A model generated the notes under the pieces. It was not told where the DNA came from. It did not search any database and saw only the letters and a list, made by a program, of their open reading frames with translations. From Chlorokybus atmophyticus (lineage: Eukaryota > Streptophyta > Chlorokybophyceae > Chlorokybales > Chlorokybaceae): a stretch of 40,221 nucleotides of DNA. The stretch lies in assembly GCA_009103225.1 (NCBI GenBank), contig RHPI01001116.1, positions 387,339 to 427,559 of the forward strand, read 5' to 3'. The number at the start of each line of letters is the position of its first letter. Position 1 is the stretch's first letter. Made by a program: the position numbers and the translations under genes. This document shows positions 1 through 9,574 of the stretch, in pieces.

Positions 1-30
1 CCCCCCCCCCCCCCCCCCCCACACACACAC
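1..30. repeat. poly-C tract followed by (AC)n at window edge
   Basis: Twenty C followed by five AC units. It lies downstream of the last visible exon of the minus-strand NmrA-like gene, presumably inside its intron. Simple-sequence tract; a similar poly-C run occurs near 18.63 kb. Confidence 0.9.
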
Positions 31-110
31 CATTCAAGCCATAACCCTTCCCCCCATCACCACCATGACCCTTTGCATGAGGTTGCACACCCTGTTGAGG
101 TGTGTGTCAC

Positions 111-1453
111 CTTGAAGACATGAAAGGGATGGGCACATCTTTCAGCAGCGGAATAGAGAACCGGTACTCCGTCCGCTCCTTGTTAACCAGCACACGCTTT
201 GTTCCTCTTTTGGTCGCCACATTCTCATAGAAGAAAGAGGAGTGCAAGTACACAATCCACGGGAATGGCATAGTCTTCAACATGTCTGCCAGGAGACAAA
301 CAAATTACTACGCAATCATTGCACGCAAACGAGTGAAACAAACGCACTTAAGTGCTTGTGTTTTTGTTGCATTAAGACCTGCCACATGCCTTCAATGTCT
401 GCTTTGTTGTCCATTGATGGCACATTGATGCGCTCGCCACCACTGAAAACCACCCGTTGAACTTTAGCCCGCAGTGCGCACTCGGCAAGCACCTTGCCTT
501 GCTGAAACTGTTGGGACAAAGACATAAGTCAAACAGGAGGTAGCAGGCACTCAAGCAACACACCTAGACTGCGCAGACTGTTGGGATTGTACGTTAATGC
601 ACTGCATGCATGCTTGTTTGAAGTATTGACTGAAGTGTTGCTAAACAAGGCGTCTGCATATGTGCGCAACTAAGCGCATGCGTGCGCAACTGAGCGCTTG
701 CATGCGCTTGGCTGTATGTGCGTGCATACTCGTGCATGGGCATGCTTGTGGGCTTGTTCACAACAGCAGCCAAGTCAAGACTCATTGTCTGACCTCTGTC
801 CCATCGTGATCCGAGAAGGTGATGGCGAACAGCGAATGCACGCCCTCCATGGCCTTCATCACCGGGACCGGGTCAAGCAGATTGGCTTCATACACCTTCA
901 TGAATCCATCAGCAGTGTAGGTGTACAGTTTGAAACCCATATGCAAATGGACTCTCATCACAACACATTACATCGCACTCTGCTGTGTACCAACCTACCA
1001 CGGCAGCAAGCAGCAGTTGCATGCCTTGCCTCCATCCACCAATTGCGCAGCAAACCACATGTGTGCATGCAAGCTTGGCAAGATACACGCATGCAGAGCC
1101 AAAGTACGCAAGCTGCTGACAGGCATGTCTGCTTTAAGCTGAGAGTGTGTCAGTGAATGGACTGACTGACTACTAAGTCCTGTCAGAAATCTCAGATATC
1201 AACAGTCCAACTGCTAGCAATGCCAGCATGCAAACACATATATAGCAAAGAGTTTTTGTACACACACCTCAACGCCCTTGGCCTTAAGGTCGGCGGCGGC
1301 GCGGCTGTTGGCATTGCGTGTAAGCGTGCGCACGGCCCACTTGCGCTGCCCGGCCTCGGTCCTGCTCTGCAACAGCTGCTCGATGCAAGAGGAGCCCTGC
1401 AGCCCTGTCCCGCCGCACACTAGAGCCACCGGCGGCGACAACGACGACGACAT
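111..1453 (-). CDS. NmrA-like NAD(P)-binding family protein, 3' partial
   Basis: Spliced model, minus strand: exons 1453-1268, 895-794, 501-379 and 274-111, with phases 0/0/0 and the last exon ending in phase 2. The first four exons give about 191 residues; the remainder lies beyond position 1. The start MSSSLSPP is followed by the Rossmann motif GGTGLQG (residues about 14-20), which binds NAD(P) in this family. Further family hallmarks are KGVEVYEANLLDP at the exon 1-2 junction, MEGVHSLFAITF, then QGKVLAECA and VQRVVFSGGE. NmrA-like proteins are atypical short-chain dehydrogenases, often redox sensors rather than enzymes. The catalytic YxxxK of true SDRs is not evident. The gene is divergent to the VTE6-like gene, 616 bp between start codons. 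The exon 3-4 junction was picked to keep phase 0, with NKADIEG before it and YENVATKRG after it. The substrate cannot be predicted. Confidence 0.85.
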
Positions 1454-2069
1454 GCTGGATGGGGTTTCTGTCTTTCTAGGAAGCTGTTTCTTGCTTTCAG
1501 CTTGGAGGCTAACAACAATGTCAGCACCAGTGACGACAATGCCAACAACAACAACAACAACACTAAAGCTCTAGGAGCTGATCTGCAGGTCCAAGCTTCT
1601 CTCTCTGACAGCCTTTCTTGCTTGCTTGCCCAAGCACATAGTGCACCAAGAAAAATGAGCACGCAGCTGGAGGAACTGTCAATGCAGTGAGTGCAAAGTG
1701 CAGCAGACGCAAGAACTGACAGGTGTCGTCACACAGTGTGGTCGCCAGCAACAACTCCTAGGCAATGATGGTAAACAAATGCATTGACTGCTGCATGCGA
1801 GGTGAGAAGTTCAGTTGGTGCCCTTGATATGCGCATACCTTTGGGGACAGTTGCACTAGACATCATGACATTGCCAACCCACACGAAGAACTGGACTCGA
1901 GAAGTCTAAGGTGCCAACTTCGGGTTATGACTTGTAGCTTATGACTCATAATCTATGACACAACGAGGGCCTCGTTTCACGTAGTACGGTGTACTCCGCC
2001 TTGAACTGGTCGGCTCAACGCAATATCCAAGCCTGGCTGCATGCAGCTGTCCGGCCATTGTCGTCCACC
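1454..2069. promoter_or_regulatory. divergent intergenic region between NmrA-like and VTE6-like genes
   Basis: 616 bp separate the two start codons and must hold both promoters and 5' UTRs. It contains AAC/ACA-rich stretches (about 1510-1565) and no convincing TATA box. An ATG at 2041 is out of frame with the VTE6-like start at 2070 and could act as an overlapping upstream ORF if transcribed. The promoter role is inferred from gene arrangement only. Confidence 0.45.
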
Positions 2070-4117
2070 ATGGTCGCCGCTGCCACGGCGGCGGCGGCGG
2101 CGGCGGTGCCACGCTGTGCGGCGGCGTCTCTGCAGCCGTCTCGTCCTTTACGTGCTGCTGGACGCAGCTTGCAGCAGCGCCAGACGGGGCTGCCCTCGCC
2201 GCTGCTGCTGCTGCCGGCATGGCCCCGCCGGCGTCGCCTCAGCAGCAGCAGCACCAGCAGGGCGCCAGGACATGCTGCTAGGGCTCAGCAGCTCTCAGCC
2301 CCCTCAACAGCTGCGGCCGGTAAGCAAGACTGAGCGAAGCCGTTTTAGGCACTTAAACGAAATGTACATGGTGCGAGTACCAATTGGTAACAACACCTCA
2401 TATACTTAAAAGTACAAATGAAGAAAAACAAACCATAATGCCCGTTACATTGAAGCACCGTGTCTCTTTTACTTGAAGTGTCTGGCATGGGTTAAGCATG
2501 AAGCGTGTTTGTTTGCATGCGTCAGCACCGAATGTAGGTTTTGTTGCTGTGCGCTCTGATTTTCGCATATCACAACACCACATTCCGAAAGTAGTACTGT
2601 TTGAATCCAATTACACAACTCAACCTTTCACAAATCTCAGCTGCATCAACCAGGACAATTTTTGTGTGCATGCATGCTCACACTGTTCAAGAAGCATCGC
2701 ATGCTGGCCGAGCTCATGATGTTGCGCTCCATTTATGACATGCATTGCGTGTGCATCTGTCCTATGACTGCCTGTTGACATTCTGTTTGTATTGTACACA
2801 GTTGTTGAGTTCCTTGGTGCGCCTACATGGTTGTCAGCAGCCACCGTCACAGCTCTGGTCTTCACAGTCGGTAAATTGAAATAGCTGCTGTTTGCGCACA
2901 CAAACCTGCATTCATTAGAGTTACTGTTACGGCAGCATTCAATGTTTCATCAACAAGTAGTTCATAGAGTCTTGTTTTACCTTTGTTAATCTGCAGGCTC
3001 GCCGCTTCTCCTGCGGTACTTGACACCAAACGGTTACGCTAATGCGTTCTTCCTGGGCCTCATCGTGTGGCGAGCCTTCGGTGGGACGGGCTTCGCCATA
3101 CTGTGCATATATTTTCTTGTGGTGAGCCATTGTTGACATGAAAAGGCAGGCTGAAAACCTGCTCCTATGCACCTATCACTAAAGCGCCTGTCACGATTGG
3201 TTGCAACAATAAGGTTACTGCAAAGCTACTGATGACAGGGTTCGAGAGTGACCAAGCTGAAGATGGAGCAGAAGGAGCGTGAAGGGATAGCTGAGAAGCA
3301 GTCTGGCAGACGCTCGGCGGGGGGAGTGTGGGGCTCGGGTGCCGCGGGCGCTTTCTGTGGACTGTGCAGCGTCTTGGGGGTGAGATGAAGAGTGGCGCAT
3401 GGCTTGCATGTACATGTGAACACATGGCAGTAACACAGTTCATACACAGGTTGGAGGTGCGGCAGTGTCGGGCCTGTGGAGTTTGGGGTTTCTTGCGAGC
3501 ATCTGCACGAAACTTTCCGACACTGTGTCAAGTGAAGTTGGCAAAGCCTATGGTCAGACCACGTGAGTGCACTATGCCTGGTAAAACGAAAATGGAACCA
3601 ATGCATTGCACAGATTCTCAATGCGCGTGCTTCTTGTGCACAGCTACTTGGTCACCACACTCGCGAAGGTTCCGCGCGGCACAGAAGGCGCTGTTAGTGT
3701 GGAGGGCACTGCTGCGGGAGCATTCGCATCTGCCATGCTCGCGGTCATCGGCCAGTACTACGGCTTGGTAAGTAGTGGTTGCACGTTGTGTCTGGCGCTG
3801 AGAGGTTATAAGTACCATGACATAAACAGGTTGATGGCACGGGAGTGGCACTTTGCATTACTGCTGCGTTTGTGGCGAACTACCTTGAAAGTTTGATAGG
3901 CGCCACATTGCAAGAGAAGCCCGGCTGGGAATGGGTGAGTGCATGATTACAGAGTGGGTTGCTGATTTGTTTTCTCAAAACCGCCTGTTAACCTCAGCAG
4001 TACGACCTGTTTTCTGCATCTGTGCAGCTGACCAATGACCTGGTGAACATCCTCAACATCAGCATTGGTGCGACCGTTGCGATTGCGTCCAAGGCGCTGC
4101 TGCTGCCAGCGGCGTAA
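2070..4117 (+). CDS. VTE6: phytyl-phosphate kinase, plastid (VTE6-like, TMEM19/DUF92 family)
   Basis: Eight exons: 2070-2319, 2802-2870, 2997-3121, 3239-3379, 3450-3562, 3644-3767, 3830-3934, 4028-4117; all introns GT-AG, all phases compatible, 338 aa. VTE6 phosphorylates phytyl-phosphate to phytyl-diphosphate, feeding phytol from chlorophyll breakdown into tocopherol (and phylloquinone) synthesis at plastid membranes. Exon 1 encodes an Ala/Arg/Ser-rich start (about 80 residues) typical of an algal chloroplast transit peptide; 2070 is the first in-frame ATG. Family blocks in order: VEFLGAPTW, FFLGLIVWRAFGGTGF, a basic loop VTKLKMEQKEREGIAEK, LASICTKLSDTVSSEVGKAY, the hallmark KVPRGTEGAVSVEGTAAG, ANYLESLIGATLQE and the C-terminal LTNDLVNILNISIG. 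Several hydrophobic helices fit a polytopic membrane protein. The length matches plant VTE6. The 3' neighbour EME1 is convergent. Confidence 0.95.
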
Positions 4118-4339
4118 CTGCACAGTTGTGCATCGAAGGCACAATCGTGGGTAAGTTAACCTTCTTGCAATATTCGGTATAGCTGGACTTACAGCGCTTA
4201 CTGTTTCTGTGCACAGGAAACAACCCAGTAGTGTGGCTCAATGGAAAGCCTCAATGTGTCTACACCTCGCCCAGTGGTCAAAGCGTTGCTGTGATTGGCA
4301 CTTGAAAACTTGTGCGGCACATGTCACCAATTTTGAACA

Positions 4340-4374
4340 TGTAACTGAAGTAATGTTGTAGTAGCAATTTGTAA
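4340..4374 (+). terminator. two TGTAA polyadenylation elements behind VTE6-like gene
   Basis: TGTAA occurs at 4340-4344 and 4370-4374, about 220-260 bp after the stop codon. TGTAA is the usual near-upstream poly(A) element of chlorophycean algae. Placement fits a short 3' UTR; no transcript evidence is available here. Confidence 0.5.
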
Positions 4375-4411
4375 CTTGTACAGAAATGTACAACAATATA
4401 ATTAGCTTTCT

Positions 4412-4483
4412 GCATTGTCTGCGCCTGTACAACACTGCATTCGTGCATTGTTCTGCGGGAGCATTGTCTGCGCCTGTACAACA
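4412..4483. repeat. two-copy 23-bp direct repeat, 49-bp spacing
   Basis: The word GCATTGTCTGCGCCTGTACA plus three bases occurs at 4412-4434 and again at 4461-4483. The spacer also carries a related TGCATTGTTCTGCGGGAGC. It lies in the 3' flank of the VTE6-like gene. Confidence 0.85.
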
Positions 4484-5372
4484 TTGTGGTTCAAATGTTG
4501 GTCCGGCATGTGGCATGCCCACACAGCACAGTGGTTCGTCTTGCCAACTGCCTTGTGTGCGGCTGTTGTCATGCTTATGCTACTTTCGCAATGTTTACCG
4601 TACGATGTGCATGCAACATGACGAGCACCTCCATGCAAAGCATTGAAGCCTATCAGCAGCAGCACCAGCGCATTGCAATGCACACTCCACAATAATGCAC
4701 AGAATGCACAGAAGCTACCTTCCTCAACCTAACTTGAACCATCAAAAACTCAAGCGCAGCCAAGTCCTCTGACTACCACCATGTGTCAGGGAGCAAGTCT
4801 CCATTCATAGCTTGAAGGGCATCATCTGCATGAGCATAGAGGCGCAGCATGCAGGGTAGTAGCCGCTGCAAAGGCGAACCACTTGAAGGTCGCTGTGCTA
4901 GTCGTGGAATACAAGTGCTAGAAGCAGCAGCAGCAGCAGCAGCAACAAGACGTCCCCAAGCTGCTTGACGGCAAACATCAGCAGCGGCGGACATTTCCTG
5001 GCCAGCAATGGCGCCAAGGTAAATGATACACTATTCGACGCGTTGATGTTGTTTGGAATACAGGCCCTGCCGTGTCCATAGCCATGCACACAGCGCCAGT
5101 AGTACTACCACTTGTCTGCGCAGCACACGTCACAGCATCACAAGCATGCAAAATAAGTGCACAAAAGAGAGTGGCCGGAGACCGGCATAGTAATGCTCAT
5201 GGAAACAGATGCCCACCACTTAAACATACCTGTATGCATGGTGGTTTCCAACGGCCATACTTCAACCCAATTCATGTGTCAGCCTGCTGAGCAGCACTCC
5301 GGCCACATGTTAACCAAACATGTCTGCAGCAGATACTGAAACAGTGGCTTGCTGTGCATAGCCGGCACAGAC
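4484..5372. other. convergent intergenic DNA, no supported gene
   Basis: Between the VTE6-like repeat and the palindrome at 5373. It contains a (GCA)n microsatellite near 4924-4944. A minus-strand open frame over 4773-4994 owes its length to that alanine run and has no start, splice or family support. Confidence 0.6.
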
Positions 5373-5414
5373 TATATGGTTGAAGTTAAACTAAAGTTTA
5401 ACTTCAACCATATA
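5373..5414. repeat. perfect 20-bp inverted repeat with 2-nt loop
   Basis: Arms 5373-5392 and 5395-5414 are exact reverse complements around AA (arm begins TATATGGTTGAAG). It lies about 140 bp downstream of the EME1 stop, in the convergent gap. The arms are too AT-rich for a classical terminator and the loop is too short for an ordinary RNA hairpin; it could extrude as a cruciform. Confidence 0.95.
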
Positions 5415-5557
5415 AGAACTGGAACTATCTATGCCTAGAAAGACTTGTGCCCAAGTCAGTATACACATAGTCAATGCAATAATCTGTCCGTAGGTATAAA
5501 CATATGTACATATTGAGTATGGTACAGCATGCATGTTGACTTTGCTCTCAGCGCAGG

Positions 5558-7161
5558 TCAGTCACTGAATCTGGTTCGACACGGCTGCTGTGGGTTGGTG
5601 GCAGTGAAGAAGTCAAATAGCCTCTCCGAGAGCTTGTTGCCCAAACTCCTCTCAGTGGCCATGTCGGGGCGAGCGCCCTGGCCTTCGGGGCTGATCTTAA
5701 TTAGACCGGCCACAAGGCGCTGCCGCTCCGTCTCCTGTTCCACACTACATGGTTGAGAGGCCACACGACGTACACGTAGCCACACCACAAACAGCATATG
5801 CGCACCGGAACACGCATGTTGTTGAACGCGTCAATGAGTAAGCTCAAACTCGGATACGTGCGTGCGATTGCCTCAGCAGCAATTGGAGACACCCCGGGGA
5901 AGGCGTTCAGCGCCTTCATCCTGCAAGACCAGTATGGGTCACCGTCAAGGCGTGTGCACACGCGCATGCACATGCACAGTCAAGTGTTCAGGCAGCATGG
6001 CAAGCGCGCAGGCAATAGCACACACACTATCTGCAACAACCAACGGCTGCTCACCAGTTGGTGGCTTGTCTGGGCAGATCCTCAGCTGTGTTGACCTTCC
6101 CAGTCTTGCCAAATATGCCCAGTCGCGTAGTGGGTGTCCTAATCACATCATCATTGTCATCTTATAACCAACTTCACAAGCCAACACACAAGTTTAACAA
6201 CAGTTCACCTGTAGGGGGCGTTGGCAATGAGTTTGGTCATCTGCGTGACAAAGTCCTGCACGTCCTGCTTGGTGTCGTAGATGCGATGGCGCACGTGGTG
6301 CCGTGCGACGGCTAGAGCGAGCAGGTCCGACTCAGCGTCGTGCAGCGTGTAAACGCGCTGCTGCTGCTGGCCGCCTCCACCGCTTTGCACTTGCTTCCAC
6401 GCCTGCCGCCGCCTGTATTTCAAACACATATCTGGTACACTAAACAAGTCATGCGCGATACATCGTTGTCAGTGGTTGGTATGGTACCCTTGTTTGAGAA
6501 AGGTAGCCAGGCCGTATATCACATAATTCAGCGTGTAGCCGGGCAAAGTTCGAACCGCCTGTTCCACGTGCCGCCGTAGGCCACCTGCAGATTAGGAACA
6601 CCATGACCATTGGCAGCGCATACACAGCTCAACCACACGGGATGTGAGCGCTCACAGCATGCACATGGGATGAGCAAGCAGCATGCACACATGCGAGCGC
6701 ACATAATTCAGGACTCGTTTGAAAGGTTGGGAAGTGAGTTGAAAGGGATGGCAGCTTACCTTCAGACTCAACGATGGACATGTACTCGGGGCCATTAAGA
6801 ACAATCGCAACATATGAAACGTTTTCCTGTAAACAAAGCTCCACCATCAACAATGCTGCGGACAACATCAGCACAAGAGCATCACTGTGAACCAACATAG
6901 CCCCGTACCTGTACCCAAACGCCCTGACCGCTCGTGCTGCACCCGGCTTGACTCTGGCTCTGGCTCTGACTTTGACTCGGCTCAGTTTGACCATCCGAGT
7001 AAAGCTTGCGCATCCGCTGCCACCGCACCGTTCCACGGATCGGATGGTCGCAGACACTGCACTCCACACCGTCCATACCACTGATGGCCCCACGAACATC
7101 AACTGGAACCCATCACCATCATCATCACCATCATCATCATCACCATCACCATCACCATCGC

Positions 7162-7197
<36 letters not shown>

Positions 7198-9253
7198 TAT
7201 CATTATAACACGGACAACGTGTTGTGCTAGATCAAGCCTTCTGTACCTCCGCAGCTGTCTTGGTCTTCATAGAACTTCCTCTCCAGCACGACTCGAGTGT
7301 CCTCCAGAGCCCGCTTTCCAGTCTCGTGCTGCCTTTCTCTGATGGCCACTGCGCGCGCCTCTTGCCTCTCTTGCTGCTCCTTCTGATGAGCACAGAAGTA
7401 ACTCAGCCAGCTGGCATTACATCAAGGTTGTGTATGGGTAGTGCGGGTATCTAAACTCACCACTCTGGTGGCTGCCTTAGCCTCTCTATCCCGCAACTTG
7501 TCCTCAGCTTTCTGCCTCTTAGCCTCGGCTGCCGCCTGCTGCTTGGCCTCCTTGTCTGCCTCCCTTTTGCGCGCACGCTCTTCCTGCATCGCATTACAAG
7601 TTCAATCACCGCACCTTGTCAGATGAAGGTCCTCCTATTGCAGAAAGTGTATCACACCTTTTCTCGCTCTCGCTGTTCTTTCTTCAGCTGCCTCTGCTGT
7701 TCGAGCTCCTCCCGTCTGCGCTTTCGGGCTTGATCGCTGCTTTCGCTGCTGTCTCTTCTTCGATGTGATGTGCCCGCTTCTGAGTCGAGCGAAGCTCTGC
7801 GGCTGTTGAGAAAATTATCCGTGCGAATGGAAGGCCCCAAGTCTGACAAAGAGACTGCAAAGAGAATGTAGGTTACACTGACAACAGGTGTTGGGTAGTC
7901 GTTCTCAAGGTTGCTCAGCTGCCATCAAAAAGGCCAGTTACAGACCCTCCCGAAATAGAGCATGCGAAGCAACATCACACAGTGTATGATAACAGCTTCC
8001 CAGTCAAGGTTAGAACCTGAGGGTACAGTTTGTGCCCCAAACAAGAGTTCGTCACCAGACGACTCACTGCGTTTGTAGCAGGACTTCCCTTTTGACGTTC
8101 CTGCCCTGTCGGCATTCCTCAAGAATTCATAGTCTGGACACTTCTCCGAGGAGGCTTCTGAGTCAGAGGAACTCAACAAGTCCTGAATTGGACCCGCTCC
8201 AGTGCTACCAACTTGGTGATGCTCTTTTGTCCTATTCTCGCAACTGATAGCTATGTTAATATTGGCACGATGCGTTGCATTTGCATCCGCTCTCGATTGC
8301 GATTGCCCGGGCTCTGCAACGGGTGGGTTTGAGGGTGCAGCTGGCGCTGCAAAAGCGTGTGTTAGAAGCATATTCTGTCAAATTACGTGCATGCTTATGC
8401 ATTGGCACAAGTTTATACGATTTGCCATAGCTGCGTGGGATGTGTCGCTAGTATGCAAGCGCGCTTGTGGTGTACAAGCTGTTTTCTCTACCTGTTCGCT
8501 CGTACAACGCTGCCATACTAACCTGCTGCTTGTTTGGGTTGATTGTCATTGATGAGGTCAATCACGCCTTCCTCCTCATCATCACTGCCAAGCAGCGAAA
8601 TCACCTCAGCGGCAGGGGTGGGCGTCTTGGGCACTTGTTTGGGTGCTGGTTGCGCTCGGGGAGGAGGGAGCTGCTGCACACAACACGATGACACTGCATG
8701 CGGTTATAAGTGGAATGCTGAACAAGGAGCCAAACAGGTCAATGGCTAGCTGATGCTTGTTGGTAAACGCATGCAGTCACTGTTTCTGTCTAAGTGTGCC
8801 ACAATTGTGTAAATATTGGCTTGCACATGCATTCAGCTGGTACAGTGTAGGCACTCATGTGTGCATGCTGGCGCTGCTTGAAGCAGAGGGAAGCTTGTCA
8901 CAGGGCGTCGCACTGGTGCATGCGGCTTCAGTGCTCAATTGCAACATAGTTTGTGCGCAATTTTTATGCCGGTAAGCGATGCTTAACTCTGTAGAGCACG
9001 CGGCAAGCGTGTGGGCCTTTGTGCATGGCCCCAGCGTGCAAAGCACATCAAGCAGAGCTACCACGCTGCTGGGCAAGCGACTGACGCAAGCAAAGCACGT
9101 TGCAATCAACTTCAACAACAGATTACGTCAATGCACCAGCATGCTAGTGACAGTCATTGTCATTCATGTCACTGTCACCCCAGCCTTTCTCACCTCATCT
9201 TCGTCCAGCAAGTCCGTCAGATCCACCACAGCGCTTTCTTGAGCGGCGGCCAT
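5558..9253 (-). CDS. EME1: EME1-like subunit of the MUS81 crossover-junction endonuclease
   Basis: Thirteen exons (minus): 9253-9194, 8673-8523, 8346-8017, 7854-7658, 7583-7461, 7382-7247, 7102-6909, 6826-6760, 6584-6488, 6412-6209, 6138-6055, 5920-5806, 5734-5558; phases agree throughout, 644 aa. EME1 pairs with MUS81 in the nucleus to cut branched DNA at stalled forks and recombination intermediates. The N-terminus is acidic with SUMO-interacting-like strings (VVDLTDLLDEDE; VISLLGSDDEEE; VIDLI). Residues about 215-330 are Lys/Glu/Gln/Arg-rich, probably coiled coil. The pseudo-nuclease core follows, with RGAISGMDGVECSVCDHPI, ENVSYVAIVLNGPEYM, LNYVIYGLATFLKQG and DVQDFVTQMTKLIANAPY. As in EME1, the ERKxxxD nuclease triad is not seen. 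The C-terminal helix-hairpin-helix region reads ALNAFPGVSPIAAEAIA and YPSLSLLIDAF, then ETERQRLVAGLI. The exon 12-13 and 9-10 acceptors were chosen on phase and could shift by a few codons. Confidence 0.92.
7111..7206. repeat. (CAT/CAC)n microsatellite inside EME1 intron 6
   Basis: About 95 bp of CAT/CAC triplets ending in CATTAT. On the coding (minus) strand it is a (GATG)-rich run ending only a few bases upstream of the exon 7 acceptor (AG at 7104-7103), where a pyrimidine tract would be expected. Confidence 0.95.
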
Positions 9254-9574
9254 TAAGCCCAAAGCAATGCCTCCATGTGTAACGCAGCTCCAACAGCCAC
9301 ACCGAACGCCAACCCCGTCCCCAACCCCCACCGCCGCCACCGCCACCGCCCGCAAGATGGCGGGAAAGTGTGCAATATGTTAGTTATCGACAATATGGCG
9401 GATAACGGTAGTCTTGCAGTTGATACCAGTAGGACGCAGATATCGGCAGTTTTAGGGTTCTTCACTGTGAGTCTGTCGCTCGCCGCAGCGATGGCGGCGG
9501 CGGCGGCGGTGCGTTAGCTGTCGTTGTGCGCCTTGTCGTTGGGGTGTTTACATTGCATTGCAGAGTAGGGCGTC
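9254..9574. promoter_or_regulatory. head-to-head promoter region of EME1 and seryl-tRNA synthetase
   Basis: Only 321 bp separate the start codons, so both 5' UTRs and promoters share it. It holds a C-rich run (about 9310-9350), the word AAGATGGCGGG near 9354, a second ATGGCGG near 9394 and no obvious TATA box. Use as a bidirectional promoter is inferred from layout. Confidence 0.6.
9491..9517 (+). promoter_or_regulatory. short upstream ORF before seryl-tRNA synthetase
   Basis: ATG at 9491, five alanine codons, then Val-Arg and TAG at 9515-9517; the peptide would be MAAAAAVR. It ends 57 bp before the synthetase ATG at 9575. If transcription starts upstream it would be met first by scanning ribosomes. 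The reading frame is certain; its use is not. Confidence 0.4.

Noticed and set aside
2041-2409. 122-codon Arg-rich open frame overlapping VTE6-like exon 1
   Set aside because: It is an alternative frame of the GC-rich transit-peptide exon; the VTE6-like frame has the family match and compatible splicing.
4773-4994. Minus-strand open frame with a poly-Ala run
   Set aside because: Length comes from a GCA microsatellite; no ATG-supported start, no family and no exon partners.
6948-7230. Poly-His or Ser-Pro proteins
   Set aside because: Translations of the CAT/CAC microsatellite lying in an EME1 intron.
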